Assembly (NCBI RefSeq): GCF_000787835.1
Contig: NZ_BBPP01000009.1
Location: 1 to 64,000 of the forward strand
DNA length: 64,000 nucleotides
Direction: 5' to 3'
From: Streptacidiphilus melanogenes
GTDB lineage: Bacteria; Actinomycetota; Actinomycetes; Streptomycetales; Streptomycetaceae
How positions within the stretch are numbered: position 1 is the first letter of the stretch; each line of letters opens with the position of its first letter. Both the position numbers and the translations under genes were made by a program. Below the pieces are notes generated by a model. It saw nothing but the letters and a program-made list of their open reading frames with translations. It was not told where the DNA came from and made no database searches. Shown piece by piece: positions 30,685 through 39,556 of the stretch.

Positions 30685-33588
30685 TCATCGGACCACGCTC
30701 CCCGCCCGCCCGTGCCGGTCCCGCCCGTGCCTCATCGGGCCGTGCCTCATCGGGCCGTGAGTCTCCGGAACATGCCGGTCCAGACCGTGCGCCTCCAGGC
30801 TGTGCGCGGCCGTCAGGTCGGCGTTCTCCAGCGCCAGCCGGGCGAGCCGCCGCAGGGCGCCGCGTCGGCCCGCCTCCGGCAGGGCCAGGACCGCGAGCAC
30901 GGCTCGCGTCTCGTGCGGCAGCGAGGGCGGACGGCAGATGTGGCAGTGCCCCGGACGGTGGCCGAGGAGCGCGGCGACGGCGTCGGCCAGGCCGGCCTGG
31001 TAGGCGCCGGGGGCGACGTGGATGCCGGGCTCGGCCCACTTCCGTGCCTGCGCGGGCACCACGCCGTTGCGCGACCAGCGCAGCAGCGGCAGGTCGGCCG
31101 GACCTCCGCCGACCGCGAGCACCGGCGGCTCCGCGGGCTCGCCCATCAGCGCGAGCAGCGCTCGCACGCCCTCCGCTGTGTCCGCGCCGCGGGGCACGAA
31201 GTCGGTCTGCTCGGCGCCGGGCACGACGTCGAAGAGGCGAGCGAACCGACGCCCCCTCAGCAGCTCGGCGGTCTCGGCCTCGGGCAGCCCGGTGCGCCGC
31301 CCGTCCGCGCGGCGGACCGAGGCGCGCACGCACCAGTGCGACAGCGGGTCGGTCTCGTGGCCCGGTCGGGAGGCGAGCAGGACGGCCAGCCCGGCGTCGC
31401 CCTCGCCGCGCCGCGCGTCGTCGAGGACCACGCGGACGCGCCCGCTGCCCGCGTCGACGCAGGCCGCGCCGTACTCCCCCACGCCGCCCGCCATTCCGTA
31501 GGCCGCACAGCGGTCGCCCACCTCGGCGAGGGAACGGCCCGTAGCCGGCAGCGCCCGGAAGCCGTGGGCGCGCAGGGCTCGCAGGGCCATGACCCCGAGC
31601 GGGGAGGCGGCGGGAAAGCCGAGGACGTCGGTCTCCAGCACGCCGTCGACGTCGAACACGCACCACCCGCGTGGCTCGGCCGGAGCCCGCCGGTCGAGGT
31701 CGGCCAGCAGGGCGCCCGCGAGGAACCGCTGCGCGGCTCTGGCCTGCGCCCTTCGCGCCCGGGCCCGCAGCATCGGGCCGTCGGCTGCGCCCGCCCCGGC
31801 CGTGAGCCGGACCGTGTTGCGGGCCTGGACCAGCTGGAACAGGAACCAGGATGCCGGGTCGACGCGACGGCCGGTCAGCAGGGTGAAGTGGCGCAGCAGT
31901 TCCCGTTCGGCCTCGTCGTCCGGCGGGCCGTGGGCGACCGCGCCGGCCAGGTCGTAGACGGCGTCGTAGCAGGCCAGGTCGAGGTCGGCGAAGCCGCCCT
32001 CCGCCCAGTCCAGCTTGCGACCGGCGCCGTCGCGGTCCGCCGCCCAGTGCTCGGGGGCGGTGCGGCCGTCGACGAGGCACGGCTGCCGCGCGGACGCGAG
32101 CAGATGCCGCGTCAACGGCTGGACGAGCGCGGGCCGCAGCAGCACGGCGGCCCGGCCGAGCGCGGGGGCGAGCGTCCGCGCGGCGGACTCCCAGACGGGG
32201 TCGCGCCCGCCGAGCCGCCCGCTGCGGTCCTCGGGCAGCGGGAGCCTGCGCTCGCGCTCCGCCAGGTAGACGGCCAGCTCGCGCGGTTCGACGGGCTGCT
32301 GCTGACCGCCTGCGGGACCGGACAGACCGGGCGGACCGGCCGGACCGCCTGCCGGGCGGTCGCGGAGCAGCACGCCGTCGGCGAAGCCGTACACGCGCGG
32401 GACGAGCCCGTCGAGGGCCGCTGCCGTGGCCGGGGCGAGCCGTCCGAACCGGCCGACGCCGGTCCATTCGGCGCACAGGGCGAGCTCTTCGCGCACGCCG
32501 TCGCGGTGTTCGACGACGGCGTCGACGGGGACGCAGAGGTGTCGGGTGCGCGCGACCGGCCCGGGCGCAACAGCCCGCACGTCGAGCACCCGCACGCCCG
32601 TCAGCAGCCGCGGCAGCAGCGCCGCGAGCACGCGCGGCGCGAGCAGGGTCGGCACGTGCCAGGCGGATCCCGGCAGCATCACGCAGTCGTGGCGGGCCAG
32701 CCGCTCCGGGACGACGGCCGGGTCGGCGAAGCAGGCGAAGACGGGGACGATCGCGGCCGCCGGAACCCCCACGCGCTGCAGCGCGGCCGCTGCTTCGGCG
32801 AGCGCGCCGCCGGTGACCGGCGGCTCGTCCACCAGCAGCACGCGCGCGGCCGACGATGCGCCGGGAGGCGGCGGGAAGCCGGGCCGGGTCGTGGCCACGG
32901 CGACACGGCGGTACCCCAAACCGCGCAGGGCCGCTGCCAGCAGCGGCGCGAGGTAGCTGCCGGAGGTGCGGACGCCGAGCACCAGCATCGGCGGCTCCCG
33001 GGCGGGGTAGACCCGGGCGAAGCGGCGGGCCAGCTCGGCGATGTCGTTCGGGTGCTGGTCGAAGCTGCGGAAGCAGGCGGGCGGGCGCAGCAGATCCCGC
33101 CCGACGAGCCGCGCGGCGGGACCTGGCCCGGCCAGGACGCGTCCGGCGGTGACGGCTCCGGCGTCGTGTCCCAGGGCCAGGCCCGCGAGCGTCAGTGTCA
33201 GCCGCGTCGCCTCCCGGGCCCAGGCGCGCAGCGAGCGGGTCGGCGGGGCCGCCCGGTATCCCGCGCCGACGGCGTCGAGCGCGCGGGAGGCGAGGCGCAG
33301 CGCGGGACGCACCCCGGGACCTTCGGCCCCGTGTTGGGTCAGGTGGACGAGCAGACGGCGCGTCGGCCAGCTGACCCCGTCGATCCGGTCCTCGACGATC
33401 TGCGACGCCCCAGCCGACCACAGGAACGCGTCCAGCCACGCGTCCGCGGCGAGCGCCGCGCACAGACCACCCAGCGCCTCGTCCAGCGTCGCAAACGGGT
33501 CCGGCACCAAGGCGCCCGTCTGCCCGAACGAGGCCGGGGCCCCGGCCGCGCCCGTCGGGCTCGCCTCGCTCCTGGTCGGGCTCATCAT
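30685..33588 (-). CDS. Multidomain PRTase / kinase-like / HAD phosphatase fusion
   Basis: 967 residues. Visible order: an N-terminal helical region (1-195); a type-I phosphoribosyltransferase-like domain (about 196-300) with MLVLGVRTSGSYLAPLLAAA and RVLLVDEPPVTGGALAEAAA, where the usual acidic DD-TGGT site reads DEPPVTGGA; a middle region (about 395-600) with CLVDGRTAPEHW and RKLDWAEGGFADLDLACYDA, resembling the end of an aminoglycoside-phosphotransferase/kinase fold; and a HAD domain (about 640-880) with the nucleophile motif CVFDVDGVLET, PATGRSLAEVGDRCAAYGMA and VGGGPADLPLL. A CHIC motif at 881-884 and a His/Arg-rich repeat tail (GPMRHGPMRHG) end the protein. It resembles the PRTase and HAD enzymes of tellurite-type (Ter) nucleoside biosynthesis operons, but as one fused polypeptide. 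Domain calls are from motifs only. Confidence 0.7.
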   Translation of the reverse strand: MMSPTRSEASPTGAAGAPASFGQTGALVPDPFATLDEALGGLCAALAADAWLDAFLWSAGASQIVEDRIDGVSWPTRRLLVHLTQHGAEGPGVRPALRLASRALDAVGAGYRAAPPTRSLRAWAREATRLTLTLAGLALGHDAGAVTAGRVLAGPGPAARLVGRDLLRPPACFRSFDQHPNDIAELARRFARVYPAREPPMLVLGVRTSGSYLAPLLAAALRGLGYRRVAVATTRPGFPPPPGASSAARVLLVDEPPVTGGALAEAAAALQRVGVPAAAIVPVFACFADPAVVPERLARHDCVMLPGSAWHVPTLLAPRVLAALLPRLLTGVRVLDVRAVAPGPVARTRHLCVPVDAVVEHRDGVREELALCAEWTGVGRFGRLAPATAAALDGLVPRVYGFADGVLLRDRPAGGPAGPPGLSGPAGGQQQPVEPRELAVYLAERERRLPLPEDRSGRLGGRDPVWESAARTLAPALGRAAVLLRPALVQPLTRHLLASARQPCLVDGRTAPEHWAADRDGAGRKLDWAEGGFADLDLACYDAVYDLAGAVAHGPPDDEAERELLRHFTLLTGRRVDPASWFLFQLVQARNTVRLTAGAGAADGPMLRARARRAQARAAQRFLAGALLADLDRRAPAEPRGWCVFDVDGVLETDVLGFPAASPLGVMALRALRAHGFRALPATGRSLAEVGDRCAAYGMAGGVGEYGAACVDAGSGRVRVVLDDARRGEGDAGLAVLLASRPGHETDPLSHWCVRASVRRADGRRTGLPEAETAELLRGRRFARLFDVVPGAEQTDFVPRGADTAEGVRALLALMGEPAEPPVLAVGGGPADLPLLRWSRNGVVPAQARKWAEPGIHVAPGAYQAGLADAVAALLGHRPGHCHICRPPSLPHETRAVLAVLALPEAGRRGALRRLARLALENADLTAAHSLEAHGLDRHVPETHGPMRHGPMRHGRDRHGRAGSVVR
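30726..30755 (-). repeat. 15-bp tandem duplication in the 3' end of the fusion gene
   Basis: CGTGCCTCATCGGGC occurs twice in tandem (30726-30740 and 30741-30755), and a further partial copy follows. It keeps the frame and encodes the repeated GPMRH pentapeptide at the C-terminus. Confidence 0.85.
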
Positions 33589-33776
33589 CGGGCTCCCGGG
33601 AAGCCGGTCGGTACGGGGGCGTCCTCCTCCGTAGGCACTCTTCGTTCAAGGGTGCACCCCGTGACAACGCCGGGCGAGTCGAACCGGTTCACGCCGACGG
33701 CCGTCCGACCGCCGCCGACCGCCGCGTGCGGACGGCGGTCGGCGGCCGGGCTGGGCGAGTTCAGCGACGCGACGGG

Positions 33777-34796
33777 TCAGCGACGCGTGACGGCCGGGAT
33801 CACCCCCTGCCCGTAGGCGTCGATCACGTCGTCCACTGCGTCGTGCATGGCGTAGACGGCGAACTGGTGGACGCCCAGCGCGCGCAGCCGCTCCAGCTTG
33901 GCGACGTGCTGCTCGGCGGTGCCGATCAGGCAGAACCGGTCGACGATCTCGTCCGGGACGAACGTCGTGTCCGGGTTCCCGGCGCGGCCGTGGTGGGAGT
34001 AGTCGTAGCCGTGGCGCTCCTTGATGTAGGCCGTCAGCTCGTCCGGGACCATGCCCGAGTGCTCGCCGTAGCGGGCGACCAGGTCGGCGACGTGGTTGCC
34101 GACCATGCCACCGAACCATCGGCACTGCTCGCGCGCGTGGGCGAGCTGTTCCGCGCTGCCGTCGGTGACGTAAGCGGGCGCGGCGACACAGATGGTCACC
34201 GTGTCCGGGTCGCGGCCCGCCTCCTCGGCGGCCCGGCGGACGGCCTTGACCATCCACTCCGTCAGGAACTCGTCGGCGAGCTGGAGGATGAAGCCGTCGG
34301 CCTGGCGGCCGGTCAGCTCCAGCGCCTTGGGGCCGTAGGCGCCCATCCAGATCGGGAGCTGCGCCCCCTCCCCCACCCAGGGGATGCGGATCATCGTCCC
34401 GTCGAGTTCGGCCTCCCTCCCCTCGGCGAGCTCCTTGATGACGTGCATGGCGTGCCCGAGCCGCTCCAGCGAGGCGGGCTTGCGGCCCGCGACCCGCTGT
34501 GCGGAGTCGCCGCGGCCGATGCCGCAGACGGTGCGGTTGCCGAACATGTCGTTCAGCGTCGCGAACAGGGAGGCGGTGACCTCCCAGGTGCGGGTGACGG
34601 GGTTGGTGACCATCGGGCCGACCGTCAGCCGCTCCGTGGCCGCGAGGATCTGGCTGTAGATCACGAACGGTTCCTGCCACAGCACGCAGGAGTCGAAGGT
34701 CCAGCCGTGGGTGAACCCGGCCGCCTCCGCGCGCTTCATCCGCTCGACGAGCAGACGGGCCGGGGGGTCGGTCTGGAGCACGAGGCCGATGTCCAT
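33777..34796 (-). CDS. LLM-class F420-dependent oxidoreductase of a pyrimidine operon
   Basis: 339 residues from the ATG at 34796, with AAAGGCCCCGC upstream. A luciferase-like (alpha/beta)8 barrel: MDIGLVLQTDPPARLLVERM, AGFTHGWTFDSCVLWQEPFV, VTNPVTRTWEVTASLFATLN, CGIGRGDSAQR and IPIWMGAYGPKALELTGRQA-type segments (LPIWMGAYGPKAL). The sequence belongs to the F420-dependent branch repeatedly found with hydantoinase/dihydropyrimidinase genes. Last gene of the operon, 61 bases after the dihydropyrimidinase. It may reduce or oxidise a pyrimidine or dihydropyrimidine substrate with F420; that role is inferred from context. Confidence 0.9.
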   Translation of the reverse strand: MDIGLVLQTDPPARLLVERMKRAEAAGFTHGWTFDSCVLWQEPFVIYSQILAATERLTVGPMVTNPVTRTWEVTASLFATLNDMFGNRTVCGIGRGDSAQRVAGRKPASLERLGHAMHVIKELAEGREAELDGTMIRIPWVGEGAQLPIWMGAYGPKALELTGRQADGFILQLADEFLTEWMVKAVRRAAEEAGRDPDTVTICVAAPAYVTDGSAEQLAHAREQCRWFGGMVGNHVADLVARYGEHSGMVPDELTAYIKERHGYDYSHHGRAGNPDTTFVPDEIVDRFCLIGTAEQHVAKLERLRALGVHQFAVYAMHDAVDDVIDAYGQGVIPAVTRR

Positions 34797-34857
34797 GCGG
34801 GGCCTTTCAGTGGTGCGGTGCGGGGGGTGGTGCACGGGATTGCGTGCAGGGCCGCGC

Positions 34858-36264
34858 TCAGTTCAGATACGCGCAGGTGGCGCGCGGCACGAAGGTGCCG
34901 TGGCCGGCGTGGCCGAGGTACTCGCCGCCGTCGACGACCACAGCACCGCGCGACAGGACCGTCCGGGCGCGGCCGGTGACCTGGCGACCCTCGTACGCGG
35001 AGTAGTCGACGTTCATGTGGTGGGTCGCCGCCGACATGGTGTAGCGGTCGTGCGGGTCGAAGACCACGATGTCCGCGTCCGCGCCGGGCGCGATGGTGCC
35101 CTTGCGCGGGTAGAGGCCGAACATCCGGGCGGGCGTGGCGCAGGCCAGCTCGATCCAGCGACGGCGCGAGATGTGCCCGTCCAGGTGGGCCTGGTGCAGC
35201 AGGTCCATCCGGTTCTCCACGCCCGGCAGTCCGTTGGGGATCTTCGAGAAGTCCCCGCGGCCGAGGTCCTTCTGGCCGACGAAGCAGAACGGACAGTGGT
35301 CGGTGGAGACCACGGACAGGTCGTTGGTCCGCAGCCCGCGCCAGAGTGCGGCCTGGTGTTCCCTGGGCCGCAGCGGCGTGGAGCACACGTACTTGGCGCC
35401 CTCGAAGTCCGGCTCGGCCAGGTTGTCCGTGGACAGGAACAGGTACTGCGGGCAGGTCTCACCGAAGACGTTCAGCCCCAGGTCGCGGGCCTGCGCGAGC
35501 TCGGCGACGGCCTGCTCGGCGGAGACGTGGACGACGTACAGCGGGGATCCGGCCACCCGGGCGAGCTGGATCGCCCGGTGCGTCGCCTCGGCCTCCAGCA
35601 GCTCGCGCCGCACCTCGCCGTGGTAGCGCGGGTCGGTGTGCCGGGCGGCGAGGGCCTGCTCGACCAGGACGTCGATGGCGATGCCGTTCTCCGCGTGCAT
35701 CATGATCAGCCCGCCGTTGCCGGCGGAGCGCTGCATGGCGCGCAGGATGCGGCCGTCGTCGCTGTAGAAGACGCCGGGGTAGGCCATGAACAGCTTGAAG
35801 CTGGTCACGCCCTCCTCGACAAGGAGGTCCATCTCCTTCAGCGACTGCTCGGTGACATCCGACATGATCATGTGGAAGCCGTAGTCGATCGCACAGTTGC
35901 CCTGCGCCTTCGCGTGCCAGGCGTCCAGGCCCTCGCGCAGGCTGTGGCCGACGCTCTGCACGGCGAAGTCCACGATCGTGGTCGTGCCGCCGAAGGCGGC
36001 CGCCCGGGTGCCGGTCTCGAAGGTGTCGGAGGCGAAGGTGCCGCCGAAGGGCAGCTCCATGTGCGTGTGCGCGTCCACCCCACCGGGGATCACGTAGCAG
36101 TCGGTGGCGTCGATCGTCCGGTCCGCCCGCCAGGCCTGGGCCTCCGGACTCCCCGTCGCCGCGAGGGCGACCACGCGCTCTCCGTCGATCAGCACGTCGG
36201 CGTGGAGCTCGTCGGCGGCGGTGATCACCAACCCGTTGCGGATGACGGTCCGTCCGTGCGTCAC
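34858..36264 (-). CDS. hydA: Dihydropyrimidinase (D-hydantoinase)
   Basis: 468 residues from the GTG at 36264, whose last bases are the stop of the aminotransferase gene (GTGA overlap). VIPGGVDAHTHMELPFGGTF supplies the first HxH metal ligands; SFKLFMAYPGVF contains the carbamylated Lys; MMHAENG, YVVHVSAEQA and VSTDHCPFCFVGQKDLGRGD give the remaining ligands and the catalytic Asp. The enzyme hydrolyses dihydrouracil or dihydrothymine to N-carbamoyl-beta-amino acids in the cytosol. It sits directly with beta-ureidopropionase and an aminotransferase, so the pathway assignment is strong. Confidence 0.95.
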   Translation of the reverse strand: MTHGRTVIRNGLVITAADELHADVLIDGERVVALAATGSPEAQAWRADRTIDATDCYVIPGGVDAHTHMELPFGGTFASDTFETGTRAAAFGGTTTIVDFAVQSVGHSLREGLDAWHAKAQGNCAIDYGFHMIMSDVTEQSLKEMDLLVEEGVTSFKLFMAYPGVFYSDDGRILRAMQRSAGNGGLIMMHAENGIAIDVLVEQALAARHTDPRYHGEVRRELLEAEATHRAIQLARVAGSPLYVVHVSAEQAVAELAQARDLGLNVFGETCPQYLFLSTDNLAEPDFEGAKYVCSTPLRPREHQAALWRGLRTNDLSVVSTDHCPFCFVGQKDLGRGDFSKIPNGLPGVENRMDLLHQAHLDGHISRRRWIELACATPARMFGLYPRKGTIAPGADADIVVFDPHDRYTMSAATHHMNVDYSAYEGRQVTGRARTVLSRGAVVVDGGEYLGHAGHGTFVPRATCAYLN

Positions 36265-37613
36265 AGTGCCTCCTCGATCGCCCACAGCTCCTTCTGCGCC
36301 CGGTCGAGCGCCTGCACCAGCAGCTCCGCGCCCTGCTCGGCCTCGTCGACGGTCAGCGACATCGGCGGCGCGATGCGCAGGGCGTTGCCGAGCGGGCCGC
36401 CCTTGCCGATGAGCAGACCCAGGTCGCGGGCGTGTTCGAGCGCCATCGCCGCGGCGGCCGCGCTGGGCTCGCCCGCGCGGTCCACCAGTTCGACGCCGAG
36501 CATCAGACCGCGCCCGCGCACCTCGCGGACGACCGGCAGATGCCGCGCCCCGGCCTCGAGCCGCTCGCGCAGCACCGCGCCGACGCGCCGGGCGTTGCCC
36601 TGCAGGTCGTGTTCCAGCAGGTGCCGCAGGTTGGCCAGCGCCCCGGCCGTGGTGACGGGGCTGCCGCCGAAGGTGGAGATGGAGTTCGCGCCGAGGGAGT
36701 CCATCAGCTCGGCGCGGGCCACGACGCCGCCGATGGACAGGCCGTTGCCGAGGCCCTTGGCGAAGGTCAGCGCGTCCGGCGGCCCGGCCTCCGCGTGGGC
36801 CTGCCAGCCCCAGAAGTGGTCGCCCGTGCGGCCCCAGCCGGTCTGCACCTCGTCGCTGATCCACAGGATGCCGTGCCGGTCCAGCACCCGCTTGAACGCG
36901 GCGAACAGCCCGTCCGGTCCGTGGGTGAACCCGCCGACGCCCTGGATCGGCTCGGCGATCAGCGCGGCGACGGGGCCGCCGACCTGGCCGAGCATGTCCT
37001 CCAGGTCGGCGGTGCAGGCCTCGACGAACGCGGCGTCGTCCAGGTGCGCGAACGGCCCGCGCGTGCGGATCGAACCGTGCACGTAGAGAGTCTGCAACGG
37101 CGAGAAGCTGGTCGGCGACCAGGAGCTGTTGCCGGTGATGCCGATGGTGGAGAAGGAACGCCCGTGGTAGCTGTTGCGCATCGCCAGCACCTGGTTGGAG
37201 CGCCGGTAGCCGGTGGCGAGCAGCAGCGCCGCGTCGTTGGCCTCGGTCCCGGAGGTGGTGAAGAAGACCTTGGCGTCCGGGATGCCGGAGAGCTCGGCGA
37301 TCTGCTCGGCGAGCTCGACCATGGGCGAGGAGAGGTAGAGCGTCGAGGTGTGCAGGATCCGCCCGGCCTGGTCGGCGACGGCCTTGGTCACCTCGGGCAG
37401 CGCGTGAGCCGTCATCGTGGTGAGGATGCCGCCGAAGAAGTCCAGGTAGCGGCGGCCGTCGGAGCCGTACACGTGCCGGCCCTCGCCGTGCGTCAGCTCC
37501 AGCGGCTCGCGGTAGTACAGCGCCAGCCAGGACGGGGTGACCGCCCGGTGCCGGTCGAGCAGGCTCTTGGCCTCGTGGGCGGTGTCGTCGGTCGTGTCGT
37601 CGGTCATCACCAC
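36261..37613 (-). CDS. Class III PLP-dependent aminotransferase (beta-alanine/beta-aminoisobutyrate type)
   Basis: 450 residues. Fold type I motifs: VFFTTSGTEANDAALLLATG, NSYHGRSFSTIGITGN, LIAEPIQGVGGF, WISDEVQTGWGRTGDHFWGW and ALTFAKGLGNGLSIGGVVAR, where the Lys of FAKG binds PLP. It converts beta-alanine or 3-aminoisobutyrate plus an oxo-acid to the semialdehyde, in line with its position between beta-ureidopropionase and dihydropyrimidinase. The start is a GTG at 37613 with GGAGG five bases upstream; an ATG at 37607 is an alternative. The upstream gene's stop is immediately adjacent. Confidence 0.93.
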   Translation of the reverse strand: MVMTDDTTDDTAHEAKSLLDRHRAVTPSWLALYYREPLELTHGEGRHVYGSDGRRYLDFFGGILTTMTAHALPEVTKAVADQAGRILHTSTLYLSSPMVELAEQIAELSGIPDAKVFFTTSGTEANDAALLLATGYRRSNQVLAMRNSYHGRSFSTIGITGNSSWSPTSFSPLQTLYVHGSIRTRGPFAHLDDAAFVEACTADLEDMLGQVGGPVAALIAEPIQGVGGFTHGPDGLFAAFKRVLDRHGILWISDEVQTGWGRTGDHFWGWQAHAEAGPPDALTFAKGLGNGLSIGGVVARAELMDSLGANSISTFGGSPVTTAGALANLRHLLEHDLQGNARRVGAVLRERLEAGARHLPVVREVRGRGLMLGVELVDRAGEPSAAAAAMALEHARDLGLLIGKGGPLGNALRIAPPMSLTVDEAEQGAELLVQALDRAQKELWAIEEAL

Positions 37614-38501
37614 TCAGGCCTCCGTCAGCGGGCCGTAGGCGTCGGGGCGGCGGTCGCGGTAGAAGGCCCACTGGTTGCGGACCTGCTCGATCAGTCCGAA
37701 GTCGAGGTCCCGGACCACGAGCTCCTCCTCCTTGTCGGAGGCGACCTCACCGACGAACTGGCCGCGCGGGTCCACGAAGTAGCTGGTCCCGTAGAAGTCG
37801 TCGTCGCCGTACTCCTCCACCCCGACGCGGTTGATCGCGGCAATGAAGTACTCGTTGGCCACGGCCGCGGCCGGCTGCTCCAGCTGCCACAGGTACGCGG
37901 AGAGCCCGCGGCTGGTGGCGGACGGGTTGTAGACGATCTCGGCCCCGGCGAGGCCGAGCGCGCGCCAGCCCTCGGGGAAGTGGCGGTCGTAGCAGATGTA
38001 CACCCCGACCCGGCCGACGGCCGTGTCGAACACCGGCCAGCCGAGGTTGCCGGGGCGGAAGTAGTACTTCTCCCAGAACCCGTGGACCTGCGGGATGTGG
38101 TGCTTGCGGTACTTACCGAGGTAGCTGCCGTCGGCGTCGATCACGGCGGCGGTGTTGTAGTAGAAGCCCGACTGCTCCACCTCGTACACGGGCACGACCA
38201 TCACCATGTTCAGCTCGCGCGCGAGCTCGCGCATCCGCGTCACGGTGGGCCCGTCCGGCACGGGTTCCGCCCACCGGTAGTGCTCGGGTTCCTGCACCTG
38301 GCAGAAGTAGGGGGCGTTGAACACCTCCTGAAACCCGATCACCTGCGCACCCTGTGCGGCCGCGTCCCGCGCGTACCGCTCGTGCACTTCGATCATGGAC
38401 TCGGTATCCCCGGTCCACTTCGCCTGCACGAGTGCCGCGCGCACCACGCGCGGCACTCCCTGCATGGACCCTTGCATCGACCTGCTGACGGATTCCGACA
38501 T
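37614..38501 (-). CDS. Beta-ureidopropionase (nitrilase superfamily)
   Basis: 295 residues. The catalytic triad Glu-Lys-Cys is visible in VIGFQEVFNAPYF (Glu), GKYRKHHIPQVHGFWEKYYF (Lys) and GVYICYDRHFPEGWRALGLA (Cys). The length and EKYYFRPGNLGWPVFDT segment match N-carbamoyl-beta-alanine amidohydrolases. It releases NH3 and CO2 from N-carbamoyl-beta-alanine to give beta-alanine. First gene of the operon; the aminotransferase follows directly. The upstream 174 bases to 38675 should hold its promoter. Confidence 0.94.
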   Translation of the reverse strand: MSESVSRSMQGSMQGVPRVVRAALVQAKWTGDTESMIEVHERYARDAAAQGAQVIGFQEVFNAPYFCQVQEPEHYRWAEPVPDGPTVTRMRELARELNMVMVVPVYEVEQSGFYYNTAAVIDADGSYLGKYRKHHIPQVHGFWEKYYFRPGNLGWPVFDTAVGRVGVYICYDRHFPEGWRALGLAGAEIVYNPSATSRGLSAYLWQLEQPAAAVANEYFIAAINRVGVEEYGDDDFYGTSYFVDPRGQFVGEVASDKEEELVVRDLDFGLIEQVRNQWAFYRDRRPDAYGPLTEA

Positions 38502-38675
38502 GTGCGGCGCCTCGCCTTCAGCGTGGATCTACGTGCGTAGAAGCATGGTCGTTCCCGACCTTGATGGCAATATGTCGGGCATACCACAACCCTGGCGGTT
38601 CTTCCCTGCTCAGGGGCGTGTCGCACCCTCCGTGGTCAGCAAACGGTCAGCACGGGTCGCGGAGGGGTCCCACAG

Positions 38676-38897
38676 ATGGCTGCAAAGTCCCTGGCCCACG
38701 GCATGGGGAAGTTCTTCAAGGGCTGCAACATCGAAGCGGCGGCCTCCGTGTCGCTGGGACACTGGCTCGTCGCGATCATGTTCGGAGTCAGCGGCCTGGC
38801 CGTCCCGGCACTGGCTGGTCGGGCACTCCACGGCGAACCGCGCCGCAAGAGCCGACCGTCAGCCTCCCGGGGGCCAAGCGCCCAGACCCCCAAGTGA
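38676..38897 (+). CDS. Small membrane protein, 73 residues
   Basis: GGAGGGGTCCCACAG precedes the ATG at 38676. One membrane helix is predicted at about 27-48 (SLGHWLVAIMFGVSGLAVPA), followed by a basic, Ser/Pro-rich tail. The first part MAAKSLAHGMGKFFKGCNIE is amphipathic. No family is recognised. It stands alone between the pyrimidine operon and the aldolase genes. Confidence 0.5.
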   Translation: MAAKSLAHGMGKFFKGCNIEAAASVSLGHWLVAIMFGVSGLAVPALAGRALHGEPRRKSRPSASRGPSAQTPK

Positions 38898-39148
38898 GAT
38901 CACTGCACCAACGGCGTGGTCCCCGCCCTCAACCCCCATCCGGACGTCGATTCCGGCCTGGTGACTGGCCACCGGGAGCTGTGCCGCACTGGGCTGGCTG
39001 ACGGCCGTGACCTGGAACGTCGCGGTTCCTCCGGCAGGACGACGGTCAAGGACCCACCCGGTGGCGATGGCGTGCCCGTGATCGGCCCGATCGCGGGCAC
39101 GGCCGGCGGGCCGAGGTCCCGCTCTGCGTCAGCCGGGGCGCTTGGCTC

Positions 39149-39556
39149 TCAGACGCCTGGGGTACCTTCGGCCAGCAACTCGGCGACGATCGCAATGCCG
39201 AGGGCGTAGCCAGGCGCACCTGAGGTGATCAAGGCCGTCTCGGCGACGCCGACGAGCTCGGCGAGGTCGGCGCCGACGTGGAGCGCGCCGCGCGCGTGCA
39301 GCCGGGCCGAGCCCTCGCGTCCGAGCGCGAGCAACTGACCGAAGTGGACCAGCTGCTGGACGCGGTCGCCCAACGGACTGTCGTGCAGCACGGTGTGCCG
39401 CAGCGCCATGAAGTGTTCCTCGGTCTCCAGGCGACCGAACGTGTCGGCCACCGTCAGCCGCTCCTCCGCGCCCTTCGGCACCGCGCCGAAGGTCACCCGG
39501 AATCGGTCGCGCAGCGCTTCCAGCCGCTCAGCTGCGGCTGCGGCATCGCCGCTCAC
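39149..39556 (-). CDS. Carboxymuconolactone decarboxylase-like (AhpD-fold) protein
   Basis: 135 residues from the GTG at 39556, overlapping the aldolase stop (GTGA). RFRVTFGAVPKGAEERLTVA, LVHFGQLLALGREGSARLHA and RGALHVGADLAELVGVAETA recall the helical CMD fold, ending VAELLAEG. The CxxC/His peroxidase site of AhpD is absent, so it is nearer to decarboxylase-like members. The frame upstream of 39556 is antisense shadow of the aldolase. Co-translation with the aldolase suggests the same pathway, unknown but probably of a small oxo- or hydroxy-acid. Confidence 0.75.
   Translation of the reverse strand: MSGDAAAAAERLEALRDRFRVTFGAVPKGAEERLTVADTFGRLETEEHFMALRHTVLHDSPLGDRVQQLVHFGQLLALGREGSARLHARGALHVGADLAELVGVAETALITSGAPGYALGIAIVAELLAEGTPGV

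Noticed and set aside
30574-33816. 1080-residue plus-strand frame
   Set aside because: Antisense to the PRTase/HAD fusion, which has recognisable motifs in order; the plus-strand product is low complexity.
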